Of a stretch of 7,841 bases of DNA, positions 1 through 5,092 are shown piece after piece. The stretch's first letter is position 1. Every line of letters begins with the position of its first letter. The notes under the pieces are model-generated. The model worked only from the letters and a program-made list of their open reading frames with translations, searched no databases and was not told the origin of the DNA. The translations under genes were made by a program, and so were the position numbers. Source of the DNA: Clostridia bacterium (GTDB lineage: Bacteria; Bacillota; Clostridia; UBA1381); contig JAFQNU010000068.1 of NCBI GenBank assembly GCA_017420825.1, forward strand, positions 1 through 7,841. The letters are read 5' to 3'.

Positions 1-471
1 CAAGCTTCAGAAAACGATAATATTTCAACTATTCTTGTTACTAAAGAAAATGGTGAAGTAATTTATAGAGTTAAGATTGTAAATAAAACACGTGCAAGAT
101 TAATGAATGTTTTCTATTCATTAGACTATTGCGAGGATACTGGCGATGATAGATCCTTTTTAACGGATATACCGACACGTAAAGGCATAGTTACAACAAT
201 TGAAAAGTGCAATAACAAAACTACTGATTATGCTGTCAGAGTGTCATTTAAAATTGATGAAACTAAATTTCCGTTAAAAGATAATACACGTTTTATATTT
301 ACAATAACAGCAACACATCCTTTTTCAAATACATCTGTTTGTAAAAAAACAGTATATAAAAAGGACGATATTGTCAGGGACGCAGTATTTCAAACCGGAA
401 AAAGCATGAATTTTTTAATAGAAAATGTGTCAGCTGCACCTAATCAAGCTACATTGCAAACAATATCATGA
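1..471 (+). CDS. C-terminal part of an unrecognised protein, 5' truncated by window edge
   Basis: The frame is open from base 1 to the TGA at 469-471, giving at least 156 residues. The first in-frame ATG, at 103, has no Shine-Dalgarno before it (GTGCAAGATTA), so this is better read as the end of a longer gene than as a 122-residue protein. I do not recognise a family. The visible part is rich in Thr, Asn, Lys and alternating hydrophobics, with three well separated cysteines (in YCED, KCNN and VCKK) and no transmembrane segment or sorting signal at its C-terminus. Runs such as VIYRVKIVN, YAVRVSFKI and RFIFTITAT look like beta strands, so a beta-sandwich domain is a fair guess but no more. A strong terminator lies 11 bases after the stop, so it is not part of the next unit. 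Confidence 0.6.
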   Translation, partial: QASENDNISTILVTKENGEVIYRVKIVNKTRARLMNVFYSLDYCEDTGDDRSFLTDIPTRKGIVTTIEKCNNKTTDYAVRVSFKIDETKFPLKDNTRFIFTITATHPFSNTSVCKKTVYKKDDIVRDAVFQTGKSMNFLIENVSAAPNQATLQTIS

Positions 472-482
472 TACAATGTATC

Positions 483-512
483 GACACCTTCATTAATGGA
501 GGTGTCTTTTTT
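483..512 (+). terminator. Intrinsic terminator of the 5' partial gene
   Basis: GACACCT (483-489) pairs with AGGTGTC (500-506). The stem can extend inwards through a T-G pair and CAT/ATG, and it is followed by six T (507-512). It separates the left-edge gene from the regulator promoter. Confidence 0.9.
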
Positions 513-534
513 GTAAAAAAATTTAAAAAAGGTA

Positions 535-562
535 TTGACAAATGAAAAAAATGTGATATAAT
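535..562 (+). promoter_or_regulatory. Sigma-A-type promoter of the perR/fur-rubrerythrin unit
   Basis: A perfect -35 TTGACA (535-540) and a perfect -10 TATAAT (557-562) are separated by 16 bp. TG at 554-555, one base before the -10, makes it an extended -10 promoter. The start of transcription should be near 569, which puts the Fur-like palindrome directly on the initiation region. A promoter this close to consensus would be strong when not repressed. Confidence 0.9.
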
Positions 563-570
563 ATTAATAA

Positions 571-591
571 CGATAATGATTATCATTATCG
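571..591 (+). promoter_or_regulatory. Fur box: perfect 21-bp palindrome over the transcription start
   Basis: The two arms CGATAATGAT (571-580) and ATCATTATCG (582-591) are exact reverse complements around the single central base 581. Read on the minus strand, 590-572 equals the classical 19-bp Fur-box consensus, including its central A. In the 7-1-7 scheme, 571-585 matches TGATAATNATTATCA at 13 of the 14 fixed positions, and a second overlapping 7-1-7 site lies at 577-591. It starts 8 bases after the -10, so a bound dimer would block RNA polymerase. Autoregulation by the gene just downstream is inferred. In RNA the same palindrome could form a weak hairpin just before the ribosome binding site. 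Confidence 0.93.
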
Positions 592-606
592 GAAAGGAGA
601 AAACTT

Positions 607-990
607 ATGCAGAGAGTATTAAAACATTCAAAGCAAAGAGACGCATTATACGCCCTGCTTTGCAGTGTTAAAACTCACCCGACTGCTGAATGGCTCTATA
701 CCGAACTAAAGCAAGAATATCCAAACATTTCTCTTGCAACTGTATACAGGAATTTAAAGCTTTTATCCGAGACAGGAAAAGCAATTTCAATAGATGTAGG
801 AGACGGAACAGAGCATTATGATGCAACAGTCGAACCGCATTGTCACTTCTACTGCAAAGGATGCAGATGCGTAAGTGATATTGAAGTGCCTTTAGCAAAG
901 GAAATAAACTCCGATGCACAAAGACATAACAATATCAGGGTTGAGAGCAGCAATCTTATATTTTATGGATTGTGTGCATATTGTAAATAG
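607..990 (+). CDS. perR: Fur-family metal-dependent repressor, PerR-like (peroxide/iron sensing)
   Basis: A 127-residue cytoplasmic repressor with a winged-helix DNA-binding domain (about 1-70) and a dimerisation/metal domain (about 71-127). From QR (10-11) to the last Cys it aligns without gaps to my recollection of B. subtilis PerR, at an offset of 13. All five regulatory ligands are present: H24, D72, H78, H80 and D91 (PerR H37, D85, H91, H93, D104), and so are the four structural-zinc cysteines C83, C86, C123 and C126. Asp at 91 is the peroxide-sensitive choice; Fur proteins usually have Glu. The recognition helix reads ATVYRNL, with R48 where PerR has N61, as in Fur. The start follows AAAGGAG (593-599) with 7-base spacing, and an in-frame TGA at 577-579 excludes a longer protein, so the first helix of typical PerR is missing. 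It lies 45 bases before rubrerythrin. The family is certain; PerR rather than Fur in role is likely but not proven. Confidence 0.9.
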   Translation: MQRVLKHSKQRDALYALLCSVKTHPTAEWLYTELKQEYPNISLATVYRNLKLLSETGKAISIDVGDGTEHYDATVEPHCHFYCKGCRCVSDIEVPLAKEINSDAQRHNNIRVESSNLIFYGLCAYCK

Positions 991-1035
991 GGCGTAAGTC
1001 TTAAAAATTATATTATATTTTGGGAGGAAATTATT

Positions 1036-1623
1036 ATGAAAAAATTTGTTTGTTCAGTGTGTGGTTACGTTCATGAGGGAGATTCAGCTCCGGCTGCTTG
1101 CCCTGTATGTAAGGTTCCGGCTGAAAAGTTTAAGGAAATGGTAGAGGGAGCTGCACTAGCTGCTGAACACGAGTATGGTGTTTATGCCAAGACAGTTAAA
1201 AACAACCCTGACATAAGCGAAGAGGATAAGAAATTTATCTTTGAGCAGTTAATGGCAAACTTTAATGGTGAGTGTGCAGAGGTTGGAATGTATTTGTGCA
1301 TGGCAAGAATTGCACACAGAGAGGGATATCCTGAAATTGGTCTTTACTGGGAAAAAGCTGCATATGAAGAGGCAGAGCATGCTGCAAAATTTGCAGAGCT
1401 TTTAGGTGAGGACTTAGAACCTAACATGAAGGCTACAACAAAGGATAATCTTGCATGGAGAGTTGATTGCGAATATGGTGCAACACAGGGTAAATTTGAC
1501 CTTGCATCATGTGCGAAGAAAAATGGACTTGACGCAATTCATGATACTGTTCATGAAATGGCAAGAGACGAAGCTCGCCATGGCAGAGGCTTAGAAGGAC
1601 TTTTAAAGAGATACTTTAAATAA
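1036..1623 (+). CDS. rbr: Reverse rubrerythrin (N-terminal rubredoxin domain, C-terminal diiron domain)
   Basis: A 195-residue cytoplasmic non-haem diiron protein that reduces hydrogen peroxide to water with electrons passed through a rubredoxin iron site. The rubredoxin-like Fe(Cys)4 domain is at the N-terminus (about 1-36): CSVC at 6-9 and CPVC at 22-25. The ferritin-like four-helix domain spans about 45-195, with probable iron ligands E79 (NGE), the EAEH motif 112-115, E146 and the second EARH motif 179-182. This is the reverse of the classical rubrerythrin order and matches the reverse rubrerythrins known in clostridia. There is no signal peptide. GGAGG at 1023-1027 sets the start. The 45-base gap after the regulator holds no hairpin, so the two genes are probably cotranscribed and the Fur box would control both. 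An NADH-dependent electron donor is needed but is not encoded here. Confidence 0.95.
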   Translation: MKKFVCSVCGYVHEGDSAPAACPVCKVPAEKFKEMVEGAALAAEHEYGVYAKTVKNNPDISEEDKKFIFEQLMANFNGECAEVGMYLCMARIAHREGYPEIGLYWEKAAYEEAEHAAKFAELLGEDLEPNMKATTKDNLAWRVDCEYGATQGKFDLASCAKKNGLDAIHDTVHEMARDEARHGRGLEGLLKRYFK

Positions 1624-1655
1624 AATATATTTAACTTAATATAACGACAGAGTTT

Positions 1656-1674
1656 GTGGACTTTCAAAGTCCGC
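1656..1674 (+). other. Stem-loop after rubrerythrin, poor T tract
   Basis: GTGGACTT (1656-1663) pairs with AAGTCCGC (1667-1674), with one G-T pair and a very small loop. It is followed only by ATTTTGG, so it is a weak terminator at best. It stands 8 bases before the better terminator and may protect the 3' end or act in tandem with it. Confidence 0.55.
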
Positions 1675-1681
1675 ATTTTGG

Positions 1682-1717
1682 AAAAGGGCTTAAAGAATTA
1701 CTTTATGCCCTTTTGTT
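1682..1717 (+). terminator. Intrinsic terminator after the perR-rbr unit
   Basis: AAAAGGGC (1682-1689) pairs with GCCCTTTT (1707-1714). After one T-T mismatch the stem continues with TAAAG/CTTTA around the loop AATTA (1696-1700). The T tract is the end of the stem itself plus GTT. It ends only about 13 bases before the ribosome binding site of the next gene, so it could also act as an attenuator for that gene. Confidence 0.8.
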
Positions 1718-1743
1718 AAATAACAAAAAAGGAGATGATAGTT

Positions 1744-2343
1744 ATGAAGAAAAAGAGAAATTTGGTTATTGTTGCTGTATTAGTGTTTGCGTTTGGTAGC
1801 GGAGCAATCGCAAAAGAGGCTTTTGATGTGATAAAAGCACAGATAAGAACAGATTTTGTGATTGAAATTGACGGAGTTAAAAGAGATTTCAAGAACGTTG
1901 ACGGGGAAAGTGTATACCCTCTTCTTCATGACGGCACAACCTATCTCCCGCTTCGTGCAATAGGCGAAATAATGGGTAAAAAAGTTTATTGGTACGAAGA
2001 GGACAAAAGAATAGAAATTAAAGATGATAATAAAAAACTTCCTACTGTCACCGATGCAGATGTGATTATTGAAGATAATACAAAGGTTAAGGAAAATGAG
2101 AAGCCTAAAAAACCTGATATAGATGAAACAGATTTTATTGGCAAGGATAAAGCAAAGGAAATTGCGTTGAAAAAAGCAAATGTGAAGGAAGCAGATGTAA
2201 ACTTTATCAAAGTAGAGCTTGAGCGTGATAATGGAATCTATGTATATGAGATTGAGTTCAAACACGGTTATAAAGAATACACTGCCGATATCAAAGCGGT
2301 TGACGGTAACATTCTCGACTGGGAAGTTGAGAAATATGACTAG
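1744..2343 (+). CDS. Exported protein with copper-amine-oxidase-N-like and PepSY domains
   Basis: A 199-residue envelope protein of unknown specific function. Residues 1-24 form a signal peptide or membrane anchor: KKKRN, a hydrophobic run from 7 to 22, then AIAKEA with a possible cleavage site after AIA. Residues about 36-93 resemble the copper amine oxidase N-terminal (stalk) domain that is widespread in clostridial surface proteins, with the typical DGTTYLPLRAIGEIMG run (63-78) followed by VYWYEEDKRIEI. A charged Lys/Asp/Glu/Pro linker (about 94-129) leads to a PepSY-like domain (about 131-197): DKAKEIALKKA, then VYEIEFK, YTADIKAVDGNIL. No copper or enzymatic residues are expected. The start is ATG 1744 after GGAG (1731-1734). 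An in-frame ATG at 1735 overlaps that site and is less likely. No promoter fits between the preceding terminator and the gene. The small membrane-peptide gene follows 98 bases later with no terminator between. Confidence 0.8.
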   Translation: MKKKRNLVIVAVLVFAFGSGAIAKEAFDVIKAQIRTDFVIEIDGVKRDFKNVDGESVYPLLHDGTTYLPLRAIGEIMGKKVYWYEEDKRIEIKDDNKKLPTVTDADVIIEDNTKVKENEKPKKPDIDETDFIGKDKAKEIALKKANVKEADVNFIKVELERDNGIYVYEIEFKHGYKEYTADIKAVDGNILDWEVEKYD

Positions 2344-2376
2344 CGATATAAAACACTCAAATCTGTAACACTTTTT

Positions 2377-2434
2377 CCCTTAAAACATATTTTGTATTAA
2401 GAAGATTTATCTTCTGCAAAATGTTTTAAGGGGG
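2377..2434 (+). promoter_or_regulatory. Long stem-loop that sequesters the ribosome binding site of the 45-residue peptide
   Basis: CCCTTAAAACAT (2377-2388) plus TTTTG (2390-2394) pair with CAAAATGTTTTAAGGG (2417-2432), 16 pairs with a two-base bulge. The 22-base apex carries a second hairpin, AGAAGAT (2400-2406) with ATCTTCT (2409-2415). The Shine-Dalgarno AAGGGGG (2428-2434) is the 3' arm, and T2375-T2376 can wobble-pair with its last two G. There is no T run after the 3' arm on either strand, so it is not a terminator. It would lower translation of the following gene unless opened. Regulation is inferred; the pairing is seen. Confidence 0.65.
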
Positions 2435-2441
2435 CATATAT

Positions 2442-2579
2442 ATGAGTTTATTTGGTGGATGCGGCAACAACAATGATTCGTGGATTTGGATTTTAATAAT
2501 TGTAGTATTAATTTTCTGTTGCAATGGCGGAGATAATAATGGCTGCTTATTCGGCGGAAATAACAACGACTGTTGCTGA
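2442..2579 (+). CDS. 45-residue Gly/Asn/Cys-rich single-span membrane peptide
   Basis: ATG 2442 to TGA 2577-2579 encodes 45 residues, behind AAGGGGG (2428-2434) with 7-base spacing. One hydrophobic segment, W14 to F25 (WIWILIIVVLIF), runs straight into CC at 26-27. It is flanked by two copies of a short motif, LFGGCGNNND (3-12) and LFGGNNND (36-43), and the protein ends in CC. There are six cysteines in 45 residues. Its composition resembles the small Gly/Cys-rich hydrophobic peptides often seen in clostridia and sometimes linked with spore coats, but I cannot assign a family. A strong terminator 25 bases after the stop and a good ribosome binding site support a real gene. It may share a transcript with the exported protein upstream. 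Function is unknown. Confidence 0.75.
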   Translation: MSLFGGCGNNNDSWIWILIIVVLIFCCNGGDNNGCLFGGNNNDCC

Positions 2580-2603
2580 TTGTTAGATAATCTCAAAACG
2601 CAG

Positions 2604-2643
2604 AAGCTCAGCTGTCAACGTACAGCTGAGCTTTAATTTTTTT
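2604..2643 (+). terminator. Strong intrinsic terminator after the small membrane peptide
   Basis: A perfect 12-bp stem, AAGCTCAGCTGT (2604-2615) with ACAGCTGAGCTT (2622-2633), loop CAACGT, is followed by AA and seven T (2637-2643). It closes the plus-strand unit that converges on rpmB. Confidence 0.95.
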
Positions 2644-2646
2644 CAC

Positions 2647-2676
2647 AAAATAGAAAAGCAGAGGATAATCCTCTGC
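2647..2676 (-). terminator. Intrinsic terminator of rpmB
   Basis: Read on the minus strand, GCAGAGGAT and ATCCTCTGC (2676-2658) form a 9-bp stem with very little loop, followed by TTTTCTATTTT (2657-2647). It lies 14 bases after the rpmB stop. Confidence 0.88.
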
Positions 2677-2690
2677 AATCAGTTCTGTAA

Positions 2691-2879
2691 TCACACAGCA
2701 CGGGTAACCTTTCCTGAACGTAAGCATCTTGTACATACATTAACAGCCTTTGGTGTGCCGTTTACGATAGCTTTAACTCGTCTGATATTCGGTTTCCAGG
2801 TTCTGTTTGATCTTCTGTGCGAATGGCTGACTTTAATTCCAAAAGCAACGCCCTTTCCGCAGATTTCACATTTTGCCAT
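2691..2879 (-). CDS. rpmB: 50S ribosomal protein L28 (bL28), zinc-binding form
   Basis: A 62-residue basic protein of the large ribosomal subunit. The N-terminus MAKCEICGKG, then SHSHRRSNRTWKPN (18-31) and NGTPKAVNVCTRCLRSGKV, are typical of bL28. Two CxxC pairs, C4/C7 and C49/C52, make this the zinc-ribbon (C+) form. The start is ATG at 2879, 8 bases after GGAGG (complement of 2888-2892). A possible upstream TTG start in the same frame (2894) overlaps that site and is rejected. It is a single-gene unit with its own promoter and terminator, divergent from the hprK operon. Confidence 0.97.
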   Translation of the reverse strand: MAKCEICGKGVAFGIKVSHSHRRSNRTWKPNIRRVKAIVNGTPKAVNVCTRCLRSGKVTRAV

Positions 2880-2922
2880 GCTAAACACCTCCAATACATA
2901 TTACAATCATAAAAACATAATT

Positions 2923-2951
2923 ATTTTAACACAAAAAAAAGTATTTTGCAA
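2923..2951 (-). promoter_or_regulatory. Promoter of rpmB
   Basis: On the minus strand, -35 TTGCAA (2951-2946) and -10 TAAAAT (2928-2923) are 17 bp apart, and TGT just before the -10 gives an extended -10. Transcription should start near 2916, leaving a leader of about 37 bases. With 2952-3074 this forms the AT-rich divergent region between rpmB and hprK, in which I see no gene. Confidence 0.7.
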
Positions 2952-3046
2952 TAGTTTTTGGTAAAAAAATTAAAAAAGTAATGAAATGGTAATAAAATAA
3001 TTAAATAAGAAGCAAAAATAATGTTAAATTTGATAATTTTTACTAC

Positions 3047-3103
3047 ATTTTTTTAAAAAAATTTTCAAATGCTATTTAAAAATAGTAAAAAGTATTGTAT
3101 AAT
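3047..3103 (+). promoter_or_regulatory. Promoter of the hprK-whiA operon with upstream A/T tracts
   Basis: A perfect -10 TATAAT (3098-3103) lies 17 bp after a weak -35 TTTAAA (3075-3080). Just upstream, T7-A7-T4 (3048-3065) sits where an UP element would bind the RNA polymerase alpha subunit and may compensate for the poor -35. The -35 is inside a short inverted repeat, CTATTT/AAATAG (3072-3085). Predicted transcription start is near 3110, giving a leader of about 53 bases. A second TATAAT at 3114-3119 has no -35 at the right distance. Confidence 0.7.
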
Positions 3104-3162
3104 ATAGAGTAGATATAATGTGGCATATTTTGCTTGCATGTTACGAAAGGATTGGTTGGAGC

Positions 3163-4107
3163 ATGGATAAAGTAAGATTTAAAATTCCGTTGTCCAAGGT
3201 GGTTGATGATTTTCAGTTTGAAAAGTTATATGAATCAACCAATTTTGAAGATATTGAAATAGAAAGCGCCGACGTCAACAGACCGGGTTTATTGATGATA
3301 GGTTTTACCGATTATTTTGACAGTAACCGAATACAGATTTTGGGAAAGGTTGAGCTTACCTATCTTGACCAGTTTGGATATGAGCAGAGGTACAAGCTAT
3401 TAGAAGAAATTTTTAAAACCTCCGTTCCTGCTGTTATCATAACAAGAGGTATGCAGGTAGGGCCTGAAATGTTTGAGCTTGCAGAGGAATATGATAAAAC
3501 GGTTTTGCGTTGTGAGGAGTCAACCTCCGAGCTTATGAGTGCGTTAATCAGTTACCTTAATGTACAGATAGCACCAAGAATTACACGTCATGGTGTGTTG
3601 GTTGAGGTTTACGGTGAGGGAATACTGATAATGGGCGAGAGCGGTGTCGGAAAGAGTGAGGCGGCTATTGAGCTTTTGAAAAGAGGACATCGTCTTGTTG
3701 CTGATGATGCCGTTGAAATTAAAAGAGTATCAAATAAAACGCTTGTAGGCTCAGCACCCGATATTATAAGGCATTTTGTAGAGTTGAGGGGTATTGGAGT
3801 AATTGACGTTAAGGAAATATTCGGTATGGGTGCTGTAAAGGACACCGAGAGCATAGACCTTATTATCCATCTTGAACCATGGGTTGAGGGTAAGCAATAC
3901 GACAGACTGGGTATGGTTGACGAATATACAAATGTAATGGGTATAAACGTGTCGAGTATGACAGTACCTGTTAAAACGGGAAGAAATATAGCTGTTATAA
4001 TCGAGGTTGCCGCAATGAATAACAGACAAAAGAGAATGGGATATAATGCCGCTGTTGAGCTTAATAACAGACTTTTAAAGCGTATGGAGGAAGAAACTCA
4101 GTATTAA
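3163..4107 (+). CDS. hprK: HPr kinase/phosphorylase
   Basis: A 314-residue bifunctional enzyme that phosphorylates HPr on its regulatory serine and removes the phosphate again, setting carbon catabolite repression. The N-terminal domain (about 1-130) is followed by the kinase domain. The P-loop GESGVGKS is at 158-165, the conserved H143 lies before it, the acidic DD pair at 181-182, VELRGIGVIDV at 206-216, and the family signature GRNIAVIIEVAAMNNR at 273-288. Length fits the family (about 310). ATG 3163 is chosen because MDKVRFKIPLSKVV matches the usual N-terminus and AAAGGA lies at 3146-3151. The earlier ATG 3118 would begin only a few bases after the predicted transcription start. It is first in the operon. 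HPr itself is not encoded in this window. Confidence 0.96.
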   Translation: MDKVRFKIPLSKVVDDFQFEKLYESTNFEDIEIESADVNRPGLLMIGFTDYFDSNRIQILGKVELTYLDQFGYEQRYKLLEEIFKTSVPAVIITRGMQVGPEMFELAEEYDKTVLRCEESTSELMSALISYLNVQIAPRITRHGVLVEVYGEGILIMGESGVGKSEAAIELLKRGHRLVADDAVEIKRVSNKTLVGSAPDIIRHFVELRGIGVIDVKEIFGMGAVKDTESIDLIIHLEPWVEGKQYDRLGMVDEYTNVMGINVSSMTVPVKTGRNIAVIIEVAAMNNRQKRMGYNAAVELNNRLLKRMEEETQY

Positions 4108-4156
4108 TGTCGGTCTTTCTGAATAATATACTAAAAAAGACAGAATGGAGATATAT

Positions 4157-5056
4157 ATGGAGCTTATAGAAAGTATTTCACAGGCTTGCAAATGTGTACA
4201 GATAAATGAACCTATGAAACATCACACAACCTTTAAAATAGGCGGATGTGCAGATATATTATGTGAGCCTGAAACAACGGAAGAGTTAAGAAATATCCTG
4301 ATGATTGCAAAGCAGAATAACATAAAGCCTATGATAATCGGAAATGGCTCGAATTTACTTGTAAGTGATAAGGGAATACGTGGAATTGTAATAAAAATAG
4401 GCGATAAAATGAATGACGTCCGGGTAGATGGTGAAATGATTACCGCAGGGGCAGGAGCAAAGCTCAAAAAGATATCAAATGCCGCACAGCAGAGTTCTTT
4501 AACAGGATTTGAGTGTCTTTCAGGAATACCGGGAAGCTTTGGCGGAGCGATTTACATGAATGCGGGAGCATACGGTGCGGAAATTGCGGATATTATTGTT
4601 GAGGTATCTGCTATGACAGCAGACGGTGAGCTGATTACAATAAAAAAAGAGGATATGCAGCTTGGTTATCGTAACAGTATTTTTATGCACAGTGACCTTG
4701 TGATAGTTTCGGGAGTTATAAAGCTTTGTACAGGTGAGCGAGAAAAAATAGACGAAAAAATAAGAGAAACAACCATAGCAAGAACAACCAAACAGCCGCT
4801 TGAAATGCCAAGTGCGGGCAGTGTTTTTAAGCGCCCTGAGGGGTATTTTGCAGGAAAGCTTATTGAGGATTGCGATTTGAAGGGATATTCAATAGGTGGT
4901 GCAATGATTTCTCCAAAGCACGCAGGTTTTATTGTAAATTATGATAATGCAACCGCACAGGACGTAGTGGATTTAATAAAATATACGCAGGATAAGGTAT
5001 TAGAAAAATTCGGAGTGGAGATAGAGCCTGAAATAAGGCTTACGGGAGAGAAATAA
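4157..5056 (+). CDS. murB: UDP-N-acetylenolpyruvoylglucosamine reductase
   Basis: A 299-residue cytoplasmic FAD enzyme that reduces UDP-GlcNAc-enolpyruvate to UDP-MurNAc with NADPH, the second committed step of peptidoglycan synthesis. FAD-binding features include TTFKIGGCAD (24-33), IGNGSNLLVS (61-70) and the GFECLSGIPGSFGGAIYMNAGAYG region (117-140). Probable catalytic residues are R172 (GYRNS), the proton donor S222 (SAGSVFKRP) and E292 (EPEIRL). Its size and the lack of the extra loops of E. coli MurB indicate the type II form usual in Firmicutes. ATG 4157 is chosen over ATG 4145 because the first ATG overlaps the GGAG (4147-4150) that serves the second with 6-base spacing. It starts 49 bases after hprK. 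Confidence 0.96.
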   Translation: MELIESISQACKCVQINEPMKHHTTFKIGGCADILCEPETTEELRNILMIAKQNNIKPMIIGNGSNLLVSDKGIRGIVIKIGDKMNDVRVDGEMITAGAGAKLKKISNAAQQSSLTGFECLSGIPGSFGGAIYMNAGAYGAEIADIIVEVSAMTADGELITIKKEDMQLGYRNSIFMHSDLVIVSGVIKLCTGEREKIDEKIRETTIARTTKQPLEMPSAGSVFKRPEGYFAGKLIEDCDLKGYSIGGAMISPKHAGFIVNYDNATAQDVVDLIKYTQDKVLEKFGVEIEPEIRLTGEK

Positions 5057-5092
5057 TCAATATTCCGATACGGGAAAGGAGGGAAAACGCAA

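Noticed and set aside
103..471. A complete 122-residue gene starting at ATG 103
   Set aside because: No ribosome binding site precedes it and the frame stays open to base 1, so it is treated as the end of a longer gene.
668..919. Minus-strand reading frame inside the regulator
   Set aside because: Antisense shadow of a clear Fur-family gene, with no family resemblance.
991..1035. A second PerR/Fur box or separate promoter before rubrerythrin
   Set aside because: The AT-rich stretch has TATATT-like pieces but no properly spaced -35 and no good match to a 7-1-7 operator.
1780..2265. Long minus-strand frames (also 1986-2210) inside the exported-protein gene
   Set aside because: The low-complexity Phe/Ile/Leu/Ser-rich translations are what the antisense of an AT-rich, Lys/Glu-rich gene gives; no ribosome binding site evidence.
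2755..2964. Plus-strand 69-residue frame opposite rpmB
   Set aside because: It overlaps rpmB and its promoter, and the rpmB assignment is certain.
2952..3074. A small gene or RNA in the rpmB-hprK divergent region
   Set aside because: The stretch is A/T tracts with no start preceded by a ribosome binding site and no GC-containing stem; it looks like promoter-associated DNA only.
3118..3162. Fifteen-residue N-terminal extension of HprK from ATG 3118
   Set aside because: It would begin about 8 bases after the predicted transcription start, lacks a ribosome binding site, and does not match the family N-terminus.
3609..3854. Minus-strand frames inside hprK (also 3751-4029), murB (4222-4467), yvcK (6443-6685) and whiA (7205-7399)
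   Set aside because: All are antisense to well recognised genes and have no recognisable products.
4113..4141. GTCTTT/AAAGAC hairpin between hprK and murB as a terminator
   Set aside because: Only six pairs around a 17-base loop and no T run; read-through within the operon is expected.
4145..4156. murB start at ATG 4145
   Set aside because: This ATG overlaps the GGAG that serves ATG 4157, and the later start gives the usual MurB N-terminus.
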